A stretch of 64,000 nt of DNA from positions 62,001-126,000 of the forward strand of contig DASZVY010000005.1 in assembly GCA_035546855.1 (NCBI GenBank), written 5' to 3'. The position numbers and the translations under genes are program-made. Of the stretch, positions 50,780 to 59,757 are shown piece by piece (positions within the stretch are counted from its first letter, which is position 1; the number at the start of each line of letters is the position of its first letter). Source of the stretch: Nitrobacter sp035546855. Its GTDB lineage: Bacteria > Pseudomonadota > Alphaproteobacteria > Rhizobiales > Xanthobacteraceae. Below the pieces are notes generated by a model. It was not told the DNA's origin, ran no database searches, and was given only the letters and a program-made list of their open reading frames with translations.

Positions 50780-50847
50780 CGCCGGACGGATGTCTCCATT
50801 GCGTCTTGGATCTCCGAAGAAAAAATCTCCGGAAGCATGGATCGCGA

Positions 50848-50876
50848 AAAGGCCGCGGAGACAATCCGCGGCCTTT
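50848..50876. terminator. Bidirectional Rho-independent terminator
   Basis: AAAGGCCGCGG and CCGCGGCCTTT form a perfect 11-bp stem around a 7-nt loop. The A/T ends serve as T-tracts in either direction. It stands between two converging genes (the barrel protein and the BA14K protein), 70 and 34 bp from their ends. Confidence 0.75.
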
Positions 50877-50909
50877 GTTCGTATCGATTGGAATGATGCG
50901 CGCAGGCTC

Positions 50910-51284
50910 TTACGGACAGGGGTGCCGCATGCCGTCGTTGCCGAGATAGGTCCCTGACGCAGGATCATAGGAGCGGAAACGCCGCGAGCAGTAAGCGGCG
51001 TTTTGCTGCGCGGCGGCGTTGGCCTGACCGGCCGCGATGGCGCCGCCGATAATGGCGCCCGCTGCGAGTCCGCCGATGAGCGCGCCTGCCCCGCCACCAC
51101 CGCGATGCCAACCGTGACGATAGCCATGATGGTAGTGGCGATATTGAACCTGCTGGACGGCCGGGGCCGTGTCGGTATTCGTCATCCCGCGCATCAGCGG
51201 CGCGGCCGTCGCAGGTGCTGAAATCGTGATCAGGGGCGTTGTCGCGATCAGCACGCCGGCGATGATCGATTTCAAGGTCATCAT
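50910..51284 (-). CDS. BA14K family secreted protein
   Basis: The 124-residue precursor has a signal peptide (about 1-28, ending TAA). Then come a His/Tyr-rich segment (VQYRHYHHGYRHGWHRGG), a glycine-rich hydrophobic helix (GALIGGLAAGAIIGGAIAAG) and the BA14K C-terminal motif YCSRRFRSYDPASGTYLGNDG. The family includes a Brucella lectin-like immunogen; the role in free-living relatives is unknown. The second ATG, one codon in, may be the true start. Confidence 0.88.
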   Translation of the reverse strand: MMTLKSIIAGVLIATTPLITISAPATAAPLMRGMTNTDTAPAVQQVQYRHYHHGYRHGWHRGGGGAGALIGGLAAGAIIGGAIAAGQANAAAQQNAAYCSRRFRSYDPASGTYLGNDGMRHPCP

Positions 51285-51472
51285 TGGGTCTCCTTCTTCG
51301 GGCGAATTGGAAGTAATGCTCTAACATAGGCAGAAGTTCCATTCGCGCATCCCGGAGTCCTGCGACCAATGCCCGCACGCCGGGCCGGTGATCCGGAGGC
51401 GCGTGGCGCACGCGCGAACCGGAGGACCGCAGCACGTCAAGCGGCCGATGGAATTTCGGGCGTCATTGGCGG

Positions 51473-52582
51473 TCAGACGACGATGCTCAGTCGCTTCGCG
51501 GCACGCGTAATGCCTGTGTAGAGCCAGCGCGCACGGCTGTCCTGAAACGCAAAGCTTTCATCGAACAGCACGACGTCGTCCCACTGGGAGCCTTGCGATT
51601 TGTGCACGGTGAGGACGTAGCCGTAGTCGAATTCGTCGTAGGGCTTGCGCTGCTCCCACGGAATCTCCTCGATTCCCCCGGAGAAGCAGTCGGCGCGCAC
51701 CGACACCTTCGTGACCTTGTGGGCGAACTCCTCGTCGGGCGAAAGCCGCATGGTGACGATCTTCGATTTCGACGCCGCGCGCGATTTCACGCGCCACAGC
51801 CCGCCGTTGAACAGCGCCTTCTTCCGGTTGTTGCGCAGGCAAACCAGCTTGTCGCCCGCGACGGGCAGGGGATCCTCGATGTTCTGCCGCTGCCGAAATC
51901 GCATGTTGTAGGCGCGGCGGGTGTTGTTGCGGCCGACCAACACCTGGTCGGCCTCCATCACGCGTGACGGGTCGAGTTCCTGGCGGGAGACGACCTCGCT
52001 TTCGCCATAGCGGCCGATATCGAGATCGCGCCCTTCCCGCACATCCATCGACATGCGGACGATCGGGTCATCCTGAGCCTGACGGTGAACCTCGGTGAGC
52101 ATGGCGTCCGGCTCGGCATTGGTGAAGAAGCCGCCGCCCTGGATCGGCGGCAACTGCGCGGGATCGCCGAGCACGAGCAGCGGACAGTCGAACGACATCA
52201 GGTCGCGGCCGAGATCGGCGTCGACCATCGAGCATTCGTCGATCACGATCAGCTTTGCCTTCGAGGCCGGCGCGTCGTCCCATAGCTCGAAGCTCGGCTG
52301 TTCCTCGCCGGATTCGCGCGCGCGATAGATCAGCGAGTGGATGGTCGACGCGCCGTCGCAGCCCCGGTTGCGCATCACCAGCGCCGCCTTGCCGGTGAAG
52401 GCCGCGAACTTGACCTCGCCGTCGACGCCCTCGGCGATGTGGCGCGCCAGCGTGGTCTTGCCGGTGCCGGCATAGCCGAACAGCCGAAACACCGGCGGCG
52501 TCCCGTTCCGCCCGGGTTTGGCCCTGAGCCAGTCGGCAACGGCTTTCAGCGCGGAATCCTGATGCGGCGTAAAGGAGGTCAT
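51473..52582 (-). CDS. RecD-like superfamily 1 DNA helicase
   Basis: The 369-residue ATPase has Walker A FGYAGTGKTTLARHIAEG, Walker B KLIVIDECSMVDADLGRDL, LLVLGDPAQLPPI (motif III) and the late VLTVHKSQGSQWDDVVLFDE with LYTGITRAAKRL. It matches the short RecD/TraA-like helicases (AAA_30 plus UvrD_C_2), which lack the RecBC partners and the N-terminal domain of RecD2. A role in repair or in moving replication forks is likely; the partner is unknown. The gene stands alone. Confidence 0.9.
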   Translation of the reverse strand: MTSFTPHQDSALKAVADWLRAKPGRNGTPPVFRLFGYAGTGKTTLARHIAEGVDGEVKFAAFTGKAALVMRNRGCDGASTIHSLIYRARESGEEQPSFELWDDAPASKAKLIVIDECSMVDADLGRDLMSFDCPLLVLGDPAQLPPIQGGGFFTNAEPDAMLTEVHRQAQDDPIVRMSMDVREGRDLDIGRYGESEVVSRQELDPSRVMEADQVLVGRNNTRRAYNMRFRQRQNIEDPLPVAGDKLVCLRNNRKKALFNGGLWRVKSRAASKSKIVTMRLSPDEEFAHKVTKVSVRADCFSGGIEEIPWEQRKPYDEFDYGYVLTVHKSQGSQWDDVVLFDESFAFQDSRARWLYTGITRAAKRLSIVV

Positions 52583-52784
52583 GGGGCTCGATGAATGGCG
52601 AAGTCCGCAAAGCGATGCCGCGACTCACCCGTTGCAAGCTAACCATTCGCGGGGCGAGCGCAAGGCATGTTCCGCCGTGCGAAATGTAGGAAGCGAAGAG
52701 CCGGTCTGCCGTCGCGCAATGGACACGGTGTGGCGGTCGACTACACTGCCTTCAACGAGAGACAGCGGTGCAGGGAGCCACGCC

Positions 52785-53996
52785 ATGAAATTCGGCATCT
52801 TTTACGAATTGCAGCTTCCTCGCCCCTGGCAGGACGGAGACGAGCACCGGCTCTATCAGAATGCCCTGACCCAGCTCGAGACCGCCGACCGTGCGGGTTA
52901 TGATTATGCGTGGGTCGTGGAGCATCATTTCCTGGAAGAATATTCCCATTCGCCGTCGCCGGAATCATTCCTTGCCGCCGCCAGCCAGCGCACGAAGAAC
53001 ATCCGGCTGGGCCACGGCATCTTCCAGTTGACCACCAACCACCCGGCGCGCGTGGCCGAGCGTGTCGCGGTGCTGGATTTGCTCAGCAATGGCCGCTGCG
53101 AATTCGGGATGGGCGAGAGCGCCTCGATCACGGAGTTGACGCCGTTCGGCCGCGACATGGAAACCAAGAAAGAGGTGTTCGACGAGGCGGTGCGCGCGAT
53201 TTTCCCGATGTTTGAAGATGGCGGCAGCGAGCATCACGGCAAGTATTTCGATATTCCGCTGCGCAACGTGGTGCCGAAGCCGCTGCAGAAGCCGCATCCG
53301 CCGCTCTGGATGGCCTGCTCGCAACTGCCGACCATCGAGCGCGCGGGCCGGTGCGGGTTCGGCGCGCTCGGCTTTCAGTTCGTCAGCGCCGACGCCGCGC
53401 ATGCCTGGGTTCATGCCTATTACAACGCCATCACCAAGCGGCTGCAAAAGCTCGCGGACTATGAGATCAATCCGAACATGGCGCTGGTGTCGTTCTTCAT
53501 GTGCGCGAAGACGGATGAGGAAGCGCGCGCCCGCGCCGATGGCGCCACGTTCTTCCAGTTCGCCTTGCGCTATTACGGCGCCTCGCAGAACCGGCAGCGG
53601 CCCGCGCCCGGCACCGTCAACATGTGGGACGAATACAACAAGTGGAAGCGGGAGAACCCGGAGCAGCAGGAGGCCGCGCTGCGCGGCGGCCTGATCGGCT
53701 CGCCCGAAACCATCGCCAGGAAATTGCGCCGGTTCCAGGGCTCGCATATCGATCAGGTGATCCTGCTCAATCAGGCCGGCAAGAACAGCCACGAGCATAT
53801 CTGCGAGTCGCTTGAACTGTTCGCCAGGGAGGTCATGCCGGAATTCCACGCCGCGCACGGCGAGCAGGAGGCGTGGAAAGCGGCTGTGATGCGCGGCGAT
53901 CTCCAGCTCGAAGAGATCGACACGGCGGCTTTCACCGACCGCTATGGCAAGAACGCGATGAATGTAACGAAGCCGGCCGTCGCGACCGGGCGATAG
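52785..53996 (+). CDS. LLM-class flavin-dependent oxidoreductase (luciferase-like)
   Basis: The 403-residue protein starts MKFGIFYELQLPRPWQ and has the bacterial luciferase fold with DYAWVVEHHFLEEYSHSPSPESFL, RIGLGHGIFQLTTNHPARVAERVAVLDLLSNGRCEFGMGES (landmark part PARVAERVAVLDLLSNGR), and GSPETIARKLRRFQGSHIDQVIL at the end. These FMN- or F420-dependent enzymes act as monooxygenases on many substrates. ATG 52785 fits the family start; the frame is open upstream to 52581. There are no helpful neighbours. Confidence 0.87.
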   Translation: MKFGIFYELQLPRPWQDGDEHRLYQNALTQLETADRAGYDYAWVVEHHFLEEYSHSPSPESFLAAASQRTKNIRLGHGIFQLTTNHPARVAERVAVLDLLSNGRCEFGMGESASITELTPFGRDMETKKEVFDEAVRAIFPMFEDGGSEHHGKYFDIPLRNVVPKPLQKPHPPLWMACSQLPTIERAGRCGFGALGFQFVSADAAHAWVHAYYNAITKRLQKLADYEINPNMALVSFFMCAKTDEEARARADGATFFQFALRYYGASQNRQRPAPGTVNMWDEYNKWKRENPEQQEAALRGGLIGSPETIARKLRRFQGSHIDQVILLNQAGKNSHEHICESLELFAREVMPEFHAAHGEQEAWKAAVMRGDLQLEEIDTAAFTDRYGKNAMNVTKPAVATGR

Positions 53997-54262
53997 GACG
54001 CAACGGTCGGCGCCTCTCCTGTGAGGGCCATGATCCGTTTCGTCAGCATCTCGCCGACGTCGTCTCGGCTTGCAACTTCCCGCAGGGTCAAAACTCTCAA
54101 TGGCCCACGCCTTGCGAGGTCATTTGCAAAGCCCGGGCTTCCAGCCCCAAACGCTTCTCCGCCAATCCACTCCGGCAATTGCCGGGATTGAACACCTAGC
54201 GGCTGACAGCGACGTTTTGTAGTATCTTCTGGACGGGCGGTTTGGGGGACGAGGGGCGGCCG

Positions 54263-54637
54263 ATGAGTTACTTGCTGGTGTTCGTGGGCGGCGGGCTCGG
54301 CGCCACCCTGCGGCACCTGGTCAATACGATCTGTGGCCGCCTGCTGGGCACCGGTTTTCCGTTCGGCACGTTCATCATCAACATTTCAGGCTCTATCATC
54401 ATGGGCCTGATCGCCGGCTATCTCGCGTTCAAGGGGCACGCCGCGCAGCCCTGGCGCCTGTTCATCATGACCGGCATCCTCGGGGGCTACACCACGTTTT
54501 CGGCTTTCTCCCTCGATGCTGCGCTGTTGTACGAACGGGGCGAAGCCGGTCTTGCGGTCGGCTATGTGCTCGGCTCCGTCGTGCTTGCGGTTGCTGGTCT
54601 TTTTGCGGGTCTGGCCCTGGTGCGGGCGCTGACCTGA
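54263..54637 (+). CDS. crcB: Fluoride ion channel CrcB/FluC
   Basis: The 124-residue protein has four membrane helices and the Fluc motifs GGGLGATLRHLVN (helix 1), GFPFGTFIINISGSIIMG (helix 2) and GILGGYTTFSAFSLDAALL (helix 3, with the Phe box). It works as a dual-topology dimer that lets fluoride out of the cell. The ATG has GGGGCGGCCG upstream. I looked for a fluoride riboswitch in the 266 bp before it and saw none. Confidence 0.95.
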   Translation: MSYLLVFVGGGLGATLRHLVNTICGRLLGTGFPFGTFIINISGSIIMGLIAGYLAFKGHAAQPWRLFIMTGILGGYTTFSAFSLDAALLYERGEAGLAVGYVLGSVVLAVAGLFAGLALVRALT

Positions 54638-54677
54638 CCGGGCAACGCAGCCCGCGGGCCGCTGGACTCTCGCTGGC

Positions 54678-54690
54678 GTTATAATATAAC
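54678..54690 (+). promoter_or_regulatory. Zur box of the zinc uptake operon
   Basis: GTTATAATATAAC is a perfect 13-bp palindrome and matches the core of alphaproteobacterial Zur sites (GTTATA...TATAAC); it is followed by ATTC as in the longer consensus. It lies 66 bp before the first ATG of the operon, where Zur-Zn would block transcription. Confidence 0.75.
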
Positions 54691-54756
54691 ATTCTTATAT
54701 CGGCAGGGGATTATCGCGCGCCGCGCGAATCAGATTTCTGCTGCGAAAGCAATAGG

Positions 54757-54957
54757 ATGCCTCATCTTCACCAGCATGCGTCCCACCGCCATCCCGGCGG
54801 GGGCGCCGCCGCTTCCGCCCCGCACGATCCGTCCTCGCCTCATCCGGCGCAGGCCATGCCGTGGTCGATTCTCCGCATGCCGGTGGTGGCCCGGATCGCC
54901 GCGGCACTCGCCGTCAGCGCCGGATTATGGGCGATCGTGCTGGTGGCGATGAGATGA
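54757..54957 (+). CDS. His-rich single-pass membrane protein of the zinc operon
   Basis: The 66-residue ORF starts 66 bp after the Zur box and its TGA overlaps the next ATG (ATGA). The N-terminal 33 residues hold eight histidines (MPHLHQHASHRHPGG, PHDPSSPHP). One membrane helix spans about residues 42-63 (VARIAAALAVSAGLWAIVLV). The coupled start and position as the first gene of a probable Zur regulon make it likely to be real. The His cluster, if in the cytoplasm as the topology suggests, could bind Zn. I know of no characterised homologue. Confidence 0.7.
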   Translation: MPHLHQHASHRHPGGGAAASAPHDPSSPHPAQAMPWSILRMPVVARIAAALAVSAGLWAIVLVAMR

Positions 54958-55718
54958 GCATGGCTGCGCAATTGGAATTTCGGGACGTGACGCTGGGCTA
55001 TGACCGGCACCCGGCGGTCCATCATCTGAACGGCGCGATCGCGCCCGGCGCGCTGCTGGCGGTCGTGGGACCGAACGGCGCCGGCAAGTCGACGCTGCTG
55101 CGGGGCGTGGCGGGAATTCTCAGGCCGTTGTCCGGATCGATCGGACGCCCGGGTCTTGGCGCGCACGACATCGCCTATCTGCCGCAAAGCGCCGAGATCG
55201 ATCGCAGCTTTCCGATTTCGGTGTTCGATTTCGTCGGCACCGGATTGTGGCGCGTCACCGGCACTTTCGGCGGCTTGGGCGCGCGACAACGCACGGCAAT
55301 CGCGCAGGCGCTTGCCGCCGTCGGTCTCGATGGGTTCGAAAATCGTCCGATCGGCACGCTGTCGGGCGGGCAGATGCAGCGGCTCCTGTTCGCGCGCGTG
55401 CTGCTGCAGGACGCCGACGTGATCGTGCTGGACGAACCTTTCAACGCCATCGACGCGCAGACCTGCGATGACCTGCTGGGCCTGATCCGGCGCTGGCACG
55501 GCGAGAAGCGCACGGTGCTGGCGGCGCTTCACGATATCGAGATGGTGCGCGCCCATTTCCCGGAAACGCTGCTGCTCGCACGCGGCGCAGTCGCATGGGG
55601 GCCGACGGCGCAGGTGGTGACGGCGGACAATCTGCGCGCGGCGCGGCAGATGTGTGAAGCCTTCGATGACGGGGCCGCGACCTGCGCGGCTGCGTCCGCT
55701 CCCTCACGCGCGGCCTGA
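54954..55718 (+). CDS. Zinc/manganese ABC transporter ATP-binding protein
   Basis: The 254-residue ATPase has Walker A VVGPNGAGKSTLLRGVAG, the signature LSGGQMQRLLFARVLLQ and Walker B ADVIVLDEPFNAID with the switch His (AALHDIEMV). It is the nucleotide-binding unit of a metal (family A-1) ABC importer, ZnuC/AztA-like. Order ATPase-permease-binding protein is that of aztABC. The start ATGAGCATGG overlaps the upstream stop. The C-terminal 35 residues are alanine-rich and variable. Confidence 0.93.
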   Translation: MSMAAQLEFRDVTLGYDRHPAVHHLNGAIAPGALLAVVGPNGAGKSTLLRGVAGILRPLSGSIGRPGLGAHDIAYLPQSAEIDRSFPISVFDFVGTGLWRVTGTFGGLGARQRTAIAQALAAVGLDGFENRPIGTLSGGQMQRLLFARVLLQDADVIVLDEPFNAIDAQTCDDLLGLIRRWHGEKRTVLAALHDIEMVRAHFPETLLLARGAVAWGPTAQVVTADNLRAARQMCEAFDDGAATCAAASAPSRAA

Positions 55719-55724
55719 TCCGCC

Positions 55725-56594
55725 ATGCTGTACGATGCGCTGATCGCGCCCTTCATCGACTTCGAGTTCATGCGCCGCGCGCTGGCGGCGTCGATCGGGC
55801 TCGCGTTCGGCGGCGCGCCGATCGGCGTCTTTCTGATGCTGCGGCGGATGAGTCTGGTGGGCGACGCCATGGCGCACGCGATCCTGCCCGGGGCAGCCGT
55901 CGGCTTTCTGGTGTCGGGACTCAGCCTGTTCGCGATGACGGCGGGCGGGCTGATCGCCGGTTTTGCCGTGGCGATTTTGGCGGGGCTGGTCTCGCGCGCC
56001 ACCGAATTGAGGGAAGATGCCTCGCTCGCGGCGTTCTATCTGGTGTCGCTGGCCGTGGGCGTGACCATCGTCTCGATCAAAGGCACCAATGTTGACCTGC
56101 TGCATGTGCTGTTCGGCAATGTTCTCGCCATGGATGACCAGACCTTGTTGCTGGTCGCGATCAACGCCACGATCACCCTGGTTGCGCTCGCGGTGATCTA
56201 TCGACCGCTGGTGATCGAGTGCGTCGATCCGTTGTTTCTGCGCACCGTGAGCCGGACCGGCGGGCCGGCGCATCTGACATTCCTCGCGCTGGTTGCGATC
56301 AATCTCGTCAGCGGCTTTCAGGCATTGGGCACGCTGCTCGCCGTGGGATTGATGATCCTGCCCGCAGGCATCGCGCGGTTCTGGTCGCGCGACATCACCG
56401 GCATGATGATGATCGCGGTGGCGAGCGCGGCGGCGTCGGGATATGCCGGATTGATCCTGTCGTTCCACTCGCGCGTGCCCGCCGGTCCCGCCATCATTCT
56501 GGCGGCGGCGGCCTTCTATCTGATCTCGGTGCTGTTCGGCCCGGTCGGCGGCCTCATGCGGCAGGCGTTTCCCGGCCGCCATCTCGAGGCGTGA
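55725..56594 (+). CDS. Zinc/manganese ABC transporter permease
   Basis: The 289-residue protein has about eight to nine membrane helices in the ABC-3 family pattern: PFIDFEFMRRALAASIGLAFGGAPIGVFLMLRRMSLVGDAMAHAILPG (landmark part RRMSLVGDAMAHAILPG), then ASLAAFYLVSLAVGVTIVS and GTLLAVGLMILPAGIARFWS. The block between the last two holds the loop that binds the ATPase. It starts 6 bp after the ATPase stop. Zinc is more likely than manganese given the Zur box and COG0523 neighbour. Confidence 0.93.
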   Translation: MLYDALIAPFIDFEFMRRALAASIGLAFGGAPIGVFLMLRRMSLVGDAMAHAILPGAAVGFLVSGLSLFAMTAGGLIAGFAVAILAGLVSRATELREDASLAAFYLVSLAVGVTIVSIKGTNVDLLHVLFGNVLAMDDQTLLLVAINATITLVALAVIYRPLVIECVDPLFLRTVSRTGGPAHLTFLALVAINLVSGFQALGTLLAVGLMILPAGIARFWSRDITGMMMIAVASAAASGYAGLILSFHSRVPAGPAIILAAAAFYLISVLFGPVGGLMRQAFPGRHLEA

Positions 56595-56604
56595 GGCGGC
56601 GGCG

Positions 56605-57534
56605 ATGGTGCGGCGTGGCCTTGCGCTGGTTGCGACGGTCGTGATGCTGCTCGGCGCGGGCGCGGCGCAGGCGGACGATCGCATCGGGGTGGTCGCGAGC
56701 TTTTCCATCCTCGGCGATTTCGTGCGGGCGGTCGGTGGCGCGCGCGTCGCGGTGACGACGCTGGTCGGCGCCAATGGCGACATTCACGTCTATACGCCGT
56801 CGCCGGCCGCCGCGGCGACGGTGGCGAGCGCGAAGCTGCTGGTCATCAACGGTCTCGGGCTCGAAGGCTGGCTGCCGCGTCTCGTGCAAGCGTCCGGCGG
56901 CAAGGCCCGCGTGGTTGTCGCATCGGCCGGCGTGACGCCGCGCATGGTCGGCGGGGCGGCCGATCCGCACGCCTGGCAGTCGGTGGCCAATGCGATTATC
57001 TACGTCGGCAACATTCGCGACGCGCTGATTACGGCCGATCCCGCCGGCGCGGCGGTTTATCGGGCCAATGCGGAGCGCTATCTGACCAGACTGGACGCGC
57101 TGGACGCCGAGGTGCGGGAAGCCGTCGCCCGTATTCCTCCGGAGCGGCGCAGGATCGTCGCGACCCATGATGCCTTCCACTATTTTTCAGACGCCTACGG
57201 CATCGCCTTCATCGCCCCGCAGGGACTGTCCACCGACAGCGAGCCGAGCGCCCGCGATATCGCCGCGACCATCACCCAGATCAGGACCGCGAAAATCCCG
57301 GCGGTTTTTCTCGAAAATATGAACGATCCCCGTCTGATCCGCCGCATCGCCGCCGAAACCGGCGCGGCGGTCGGGGGGAAGCTCTATTCGGACAGCCTGA
57401 CCGGCGAAAAGGGCGATGCCCCCACTTACATTGATATGGTCAGGCACAATATAAAGACCCTGACGAGCGCATTGACCGACCACGGCGGGGGCCACCCCGC
57501 AGCCGGCGCGCTTCCTTCTGCCCCGGAGCTGTGA
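56605..57534 (+). CDS. Metal ABC transporter substrate-binding protein (ZnuA/AztC type)
   Basis: The 309-residue precursor has a signal peptide (to about residue 23, AQA). The mature part follows the cluster A-I metal binding proteins: VASFSILGDFVRAVGGARVAVTTLVGANGDIHVYTPSP (His ligand; landmark part VGANGDIHVYTPSP), GGAADPHAWQSVANA (His), ATHDAFHYFSDAYG (His) and a final Asp region near YSDSLTG. It lacks the long His-rich loop of many ZnuA proteins. The stop overlaps the GTPase ATG by one base. Confidence 0.9.
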   Translation: MVRRGLALVATVVMLLGAGAAQADDRIGVVASFSILGDFVRAVGGARVAVTTLVGANGDIHVYTPSPAAAATVASAKLLVINGLGLEGWLPRLVQASGGKARVVVASAGVTPRMVGGAADPHAWQSVANAIIYVGNIRDALITADPAGAAVYRANAERYLTRLDALDAEVREAVARIPPERRRIVATHDAFHYFSDAYGIAFIAPQGLSTDSEPSARDIAATITQIRTAKIPAVFLENMNDPRLIRRIAAETGAAVGGKLYSDSLTGEKGDAPTYIDMVRHNIKTLTSALTDHGGGHPAAGALPSAPEL

Positions 57535-58595
57535 TGTCTGAGACCACTTCTGCGAAAATCCCCGTGACGGTGCTGACCGGCTATCTCGGCGCCGGCAAGA
57601 CGACGCTGCTGAACCGCATCCTGTCGGAAAATCACGGCAAGAAATACGCCGTGATCGTCAACGAATTCGGCGAGATCGGCATCGACAACGACCTGATCAT
57701 CGGCGCGGACGAGGAAGTGTTCGAGATGAACAACGGTTGCATCTGCTGCACCGTGCGCGGCGACCTCGTGCGCATCCTCGATGGCCTGATGAAGCGCAAG
57801 GGCAAGTTCGACGCCATCATCGTGGAGACCACGGGGCTGGCCGATCCGGCCCCGGTCGCGCAGACCTTCTTCGTCGATGAGGATGTGCAGAACAACGCCC
57901 GGCTCGACGCGGTGGTGACGGTTGCCGACGCCAAATGGCTGAGCGACCGCCTCAAGGACGCGCCCGAGGCCAAGAACCAGATCGCCTTCGCCGACGTCAT
58001 CGTGCTGAACAAGACCGATCTGGTCTCGAAGCCGGAACTCGCGGAGGTCGAGGCGCGGATTCGCGGCATCAACCCCTATGCCAAGCTGCATCGCACCGAG
58101 CGCTGCAAGGTGGCGCTGTCGGACGTGTTGGAGCGCGGCGCGTTCGATCTCGACCGCATCCTCGAGCTCGAGCCGGATTTCCTCGAGGAGGAGGACGAGC
58201 ACGGCCATCATCACCACGATCATGATCATCATGGCCACGATCACAGCCATCATCACGACCACGATCATGGTCACGGTCTGAAGCACTACCATGACGAGGA
58301 TATGCAGTCGCTGTCGCTGCGCTCGGACAAGCCGCTTGATCCCGAAAAGTTCATGCCGTGGCTGCAGCAGCTCGTGGCCACCGAGGGCCAGAAGATCCTG
58401 CGATCCAAGGGCATTCTCGCGTTTGCGGGCGACGACGACCGCTATGTCTTCCAGGGCGTTCACATGATGCTGGAAGGCGACCATCAGCGGAAATGGAAGC
58501 CGGACGAGAAACGCGAAAGCCGTCTCGTGTTCATCGGCCGCGAATTGCCGGAAGCGATGATCCGCGAAGGTTTTGAGCGCTGTATCGCCGCGTGA
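57534..58595 (+). CDS. COG0523 (CobW/ZigA-type) GTPase, putative zinc chaperone
   Basis: The 353-residue GTPase has Walker A LTGYLGAGKTTLLNRIL, the metal motif GCICC at about residue 66, Walker B ETTGLADPAP and NKTD. Between the G domain and the C-terminal CobW_C domain lies a cluster of some 20 histidines and aspartates (about residues 220-250). COG0523 proteins in Zur regulons move zinc to target enzymes during shortage. The gene is coupled to the binding protein by a 1-bp overlap. Confidence 0.93.
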   Translation: MSETTSAKIPVTVLTGYLGAGKTTLLNRILSENHGKKYAVIVNEFGEIGIDNDLIIGADEEVFEMNNGCICCTVRGDLVRILDGLMKRKGKFDAIIVETTGLADPAPVAQTFFVDEDVQNNARLDAVVTVADAKWLSDRLKDAPEAKNQIAFADVIVLNKTDLVSKPELAEVEARIRGINPYAKLHRTERCKVALSDVLERGAFDLDRILELEPDFLEEEDEHGHHHHDHDHHGHDHSHHHDHDHGHGLKHYHDEDMQSLSLRSDKPLDPEKFMPWLQQLVATEGQKILRSKGILAFAGDDDRYVFQGVHMMLEGDHQRKWKPDEKRESRLVFIGRELPEAMIREGFERCIAA

Positions 58596-58599
58596 CTTT

Positions 58600-58627
58600 G
58601 CTTCTCTCCCGCAAGGGAGAGAGAAGC
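58600..58627 (+). other. Stem-loop between the GTPase and WD40 genes
   Basis: GCTTCTCTCCC pairs with GGGAGAGAGAAGC through a 2-nt bulge around a GCAA tetraloop. It has no T-run. It may stabilise the 3' end of the transporter-GTPase message or reduce expression of the next gene. Confidence 0.45.
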
Positions 58628-58676
58628 AGGGTCAGCGAACTTCGCTCCATCTACAACCGGCAAGCAAATCACTCGC

Positions 58677-59684
58677 ATGTCCCCCAATGAACCCGCCTCC
58701 ATCGCCTCGGTCACCGACCAGGTGCGTCCGGTGAAGATCGGAGCGCCTGTGTCTGCCGTGTATTTCATCGGCGATCGCGCCGCGTTTGTCGGTGACGAGG
58801 AAAACGTCACGCTCGTTGCCGCCAACGGAGAGACCGCGGTCGTGGCCCTCCATGGCGGCGCCGTTCTGTGCTCGGCATCGGACGGTCGCCGCCTCGTCAC
58901 GGGCGGCGACGACGGCAAGGTCGTCGCGCTTGATGCGAAAGGCGAGACCGCCGTTCTTGCGACCGACCCCAGGCGGCGCTGGATCGACAACGTCGCCGTC
59001 CATCCCGATGGCGCGGTGGCGTGGTCGGCGGGCAAGACCGCCTTTGTCCGCGCGCCCAAAGGCGAAGTGAAGTCGCTCGATGCGCCGTCGACCGTCGGCG
59101 GACTTGCCTTCGCGCCGAAGGGGCTGCGGTTGGCGCTCGCGCACTACAACGGCGTGACGCTGTGGTTTCCGAACATGACGGCGACGCCGGAGCGGCTGGA
59201 ATGGGCCGGCTCGCACCTCGGCGTCGTTTTCAGTCCGGACAACAAGTTTCTCGTCACCGCGATGCACGAGCCGGCGCTGCATGGCTGGCGGCTCGCCGAC
59301 GCGCGGCACATGCGGATGACCGGCTATCCCGGTCGCGTCCGTTCGATGGCGTGGAGCGCGGGCGGCAAGGGTCTTGCCACCTCCGGCGCGGACACGGTGA
59401 TCGTGTGGCCGTTCGCCAGCAAGGACGGACCGATGGGCAAGGAGCCCGCCATGCTCGCGCCGCTGCAGGCGCGCGTGACCGCGGTCGCCTGTCATCCCAA
59501 GCAGGATATCCTTGCGGCGGGCTATGAGGACGGCACCATCCTGCTGGTGCGGATGGCTGACGGCGCGGAAATTCTCGTGCGCCGCAACGGCGGCGCGCCT
59601 ATTCCGGCGCTGGCATTCAACGCGGGTGGAACACTATTGGCGTTCGCCGCGCAGGATGGCGATGGCGGCCTGCTCGACGTGTGA
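58677..59684 (+). CDS. WD40 repeat protein of the zinc regulon
   Basis: The 335-residue protein is made of about seven WD40-like repeats (e.g. GGAVLCSASDGRRLVTGGDDGKVVALDAKG, HLGVVFSPDNKFLVTAMHEPALHGWRL, VACHPKQDILAAGYEDGTILLV as landmarks: TGGDDGKVVALDAKG). There is no signal peptide, so it should be cytoplasmic, unlike the periplasmic zinc chaperone AztD, which is also a propeller. WD40 genes next to COG0523 GTPase genes are frequent in rhizobia. A scaffold for zinc transfer is a guess. Start ATG lies 81 bp after the GTPase. Confidence 0.82.
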   Translation: MSPNEPASIASVTDQVRPVKIGAPVSAVYFIGDRAAFVGDEENVTLVAANGETAVVALHGGAVLCSASDGRRLVTGGDDGKVVALDAKGETAVLATDPRRRWIDNVAVHPDGAVAWSAGKTAFVRAPKGEVKSLDAPSTVGGLAFAPKGLRLALAHYNGVTLWFPNMTATPERLEWAGSHLGVVFSPDNKFLVTAMHEPALHGWRLADARHMRMTGYPGRVRSMAWSAGGKGLATSGADTVIVWPFASKDGPMGKEPAMLAPLQARVTAVACHPKQDILAAGYEDGTILLVRMADGAEILVRRNGGAPIPALAFNAGGTLLAFAAQDGDGGLLDV

Positions 59685-59757
59685 ACCCTTGTTCCCGTAA
59701 AAATCGATTTAAAAATCATTGACTATAGCGATGAGCTGCGTCGTTCCGGCGGAACGC

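Noticed and set aside
53997..54262. Fluoride riboswitch upstream of crcB
   Set aside because: The conserved pseudoknot and GGCGAUGG-type core could not be recognised in the region.
55704..56783. 359-codon minus-strand ORF opposite the permease gene
   Set aside because: It is a shadow of the permease, rich in Arg, His and Gln, with no recognisable domain.
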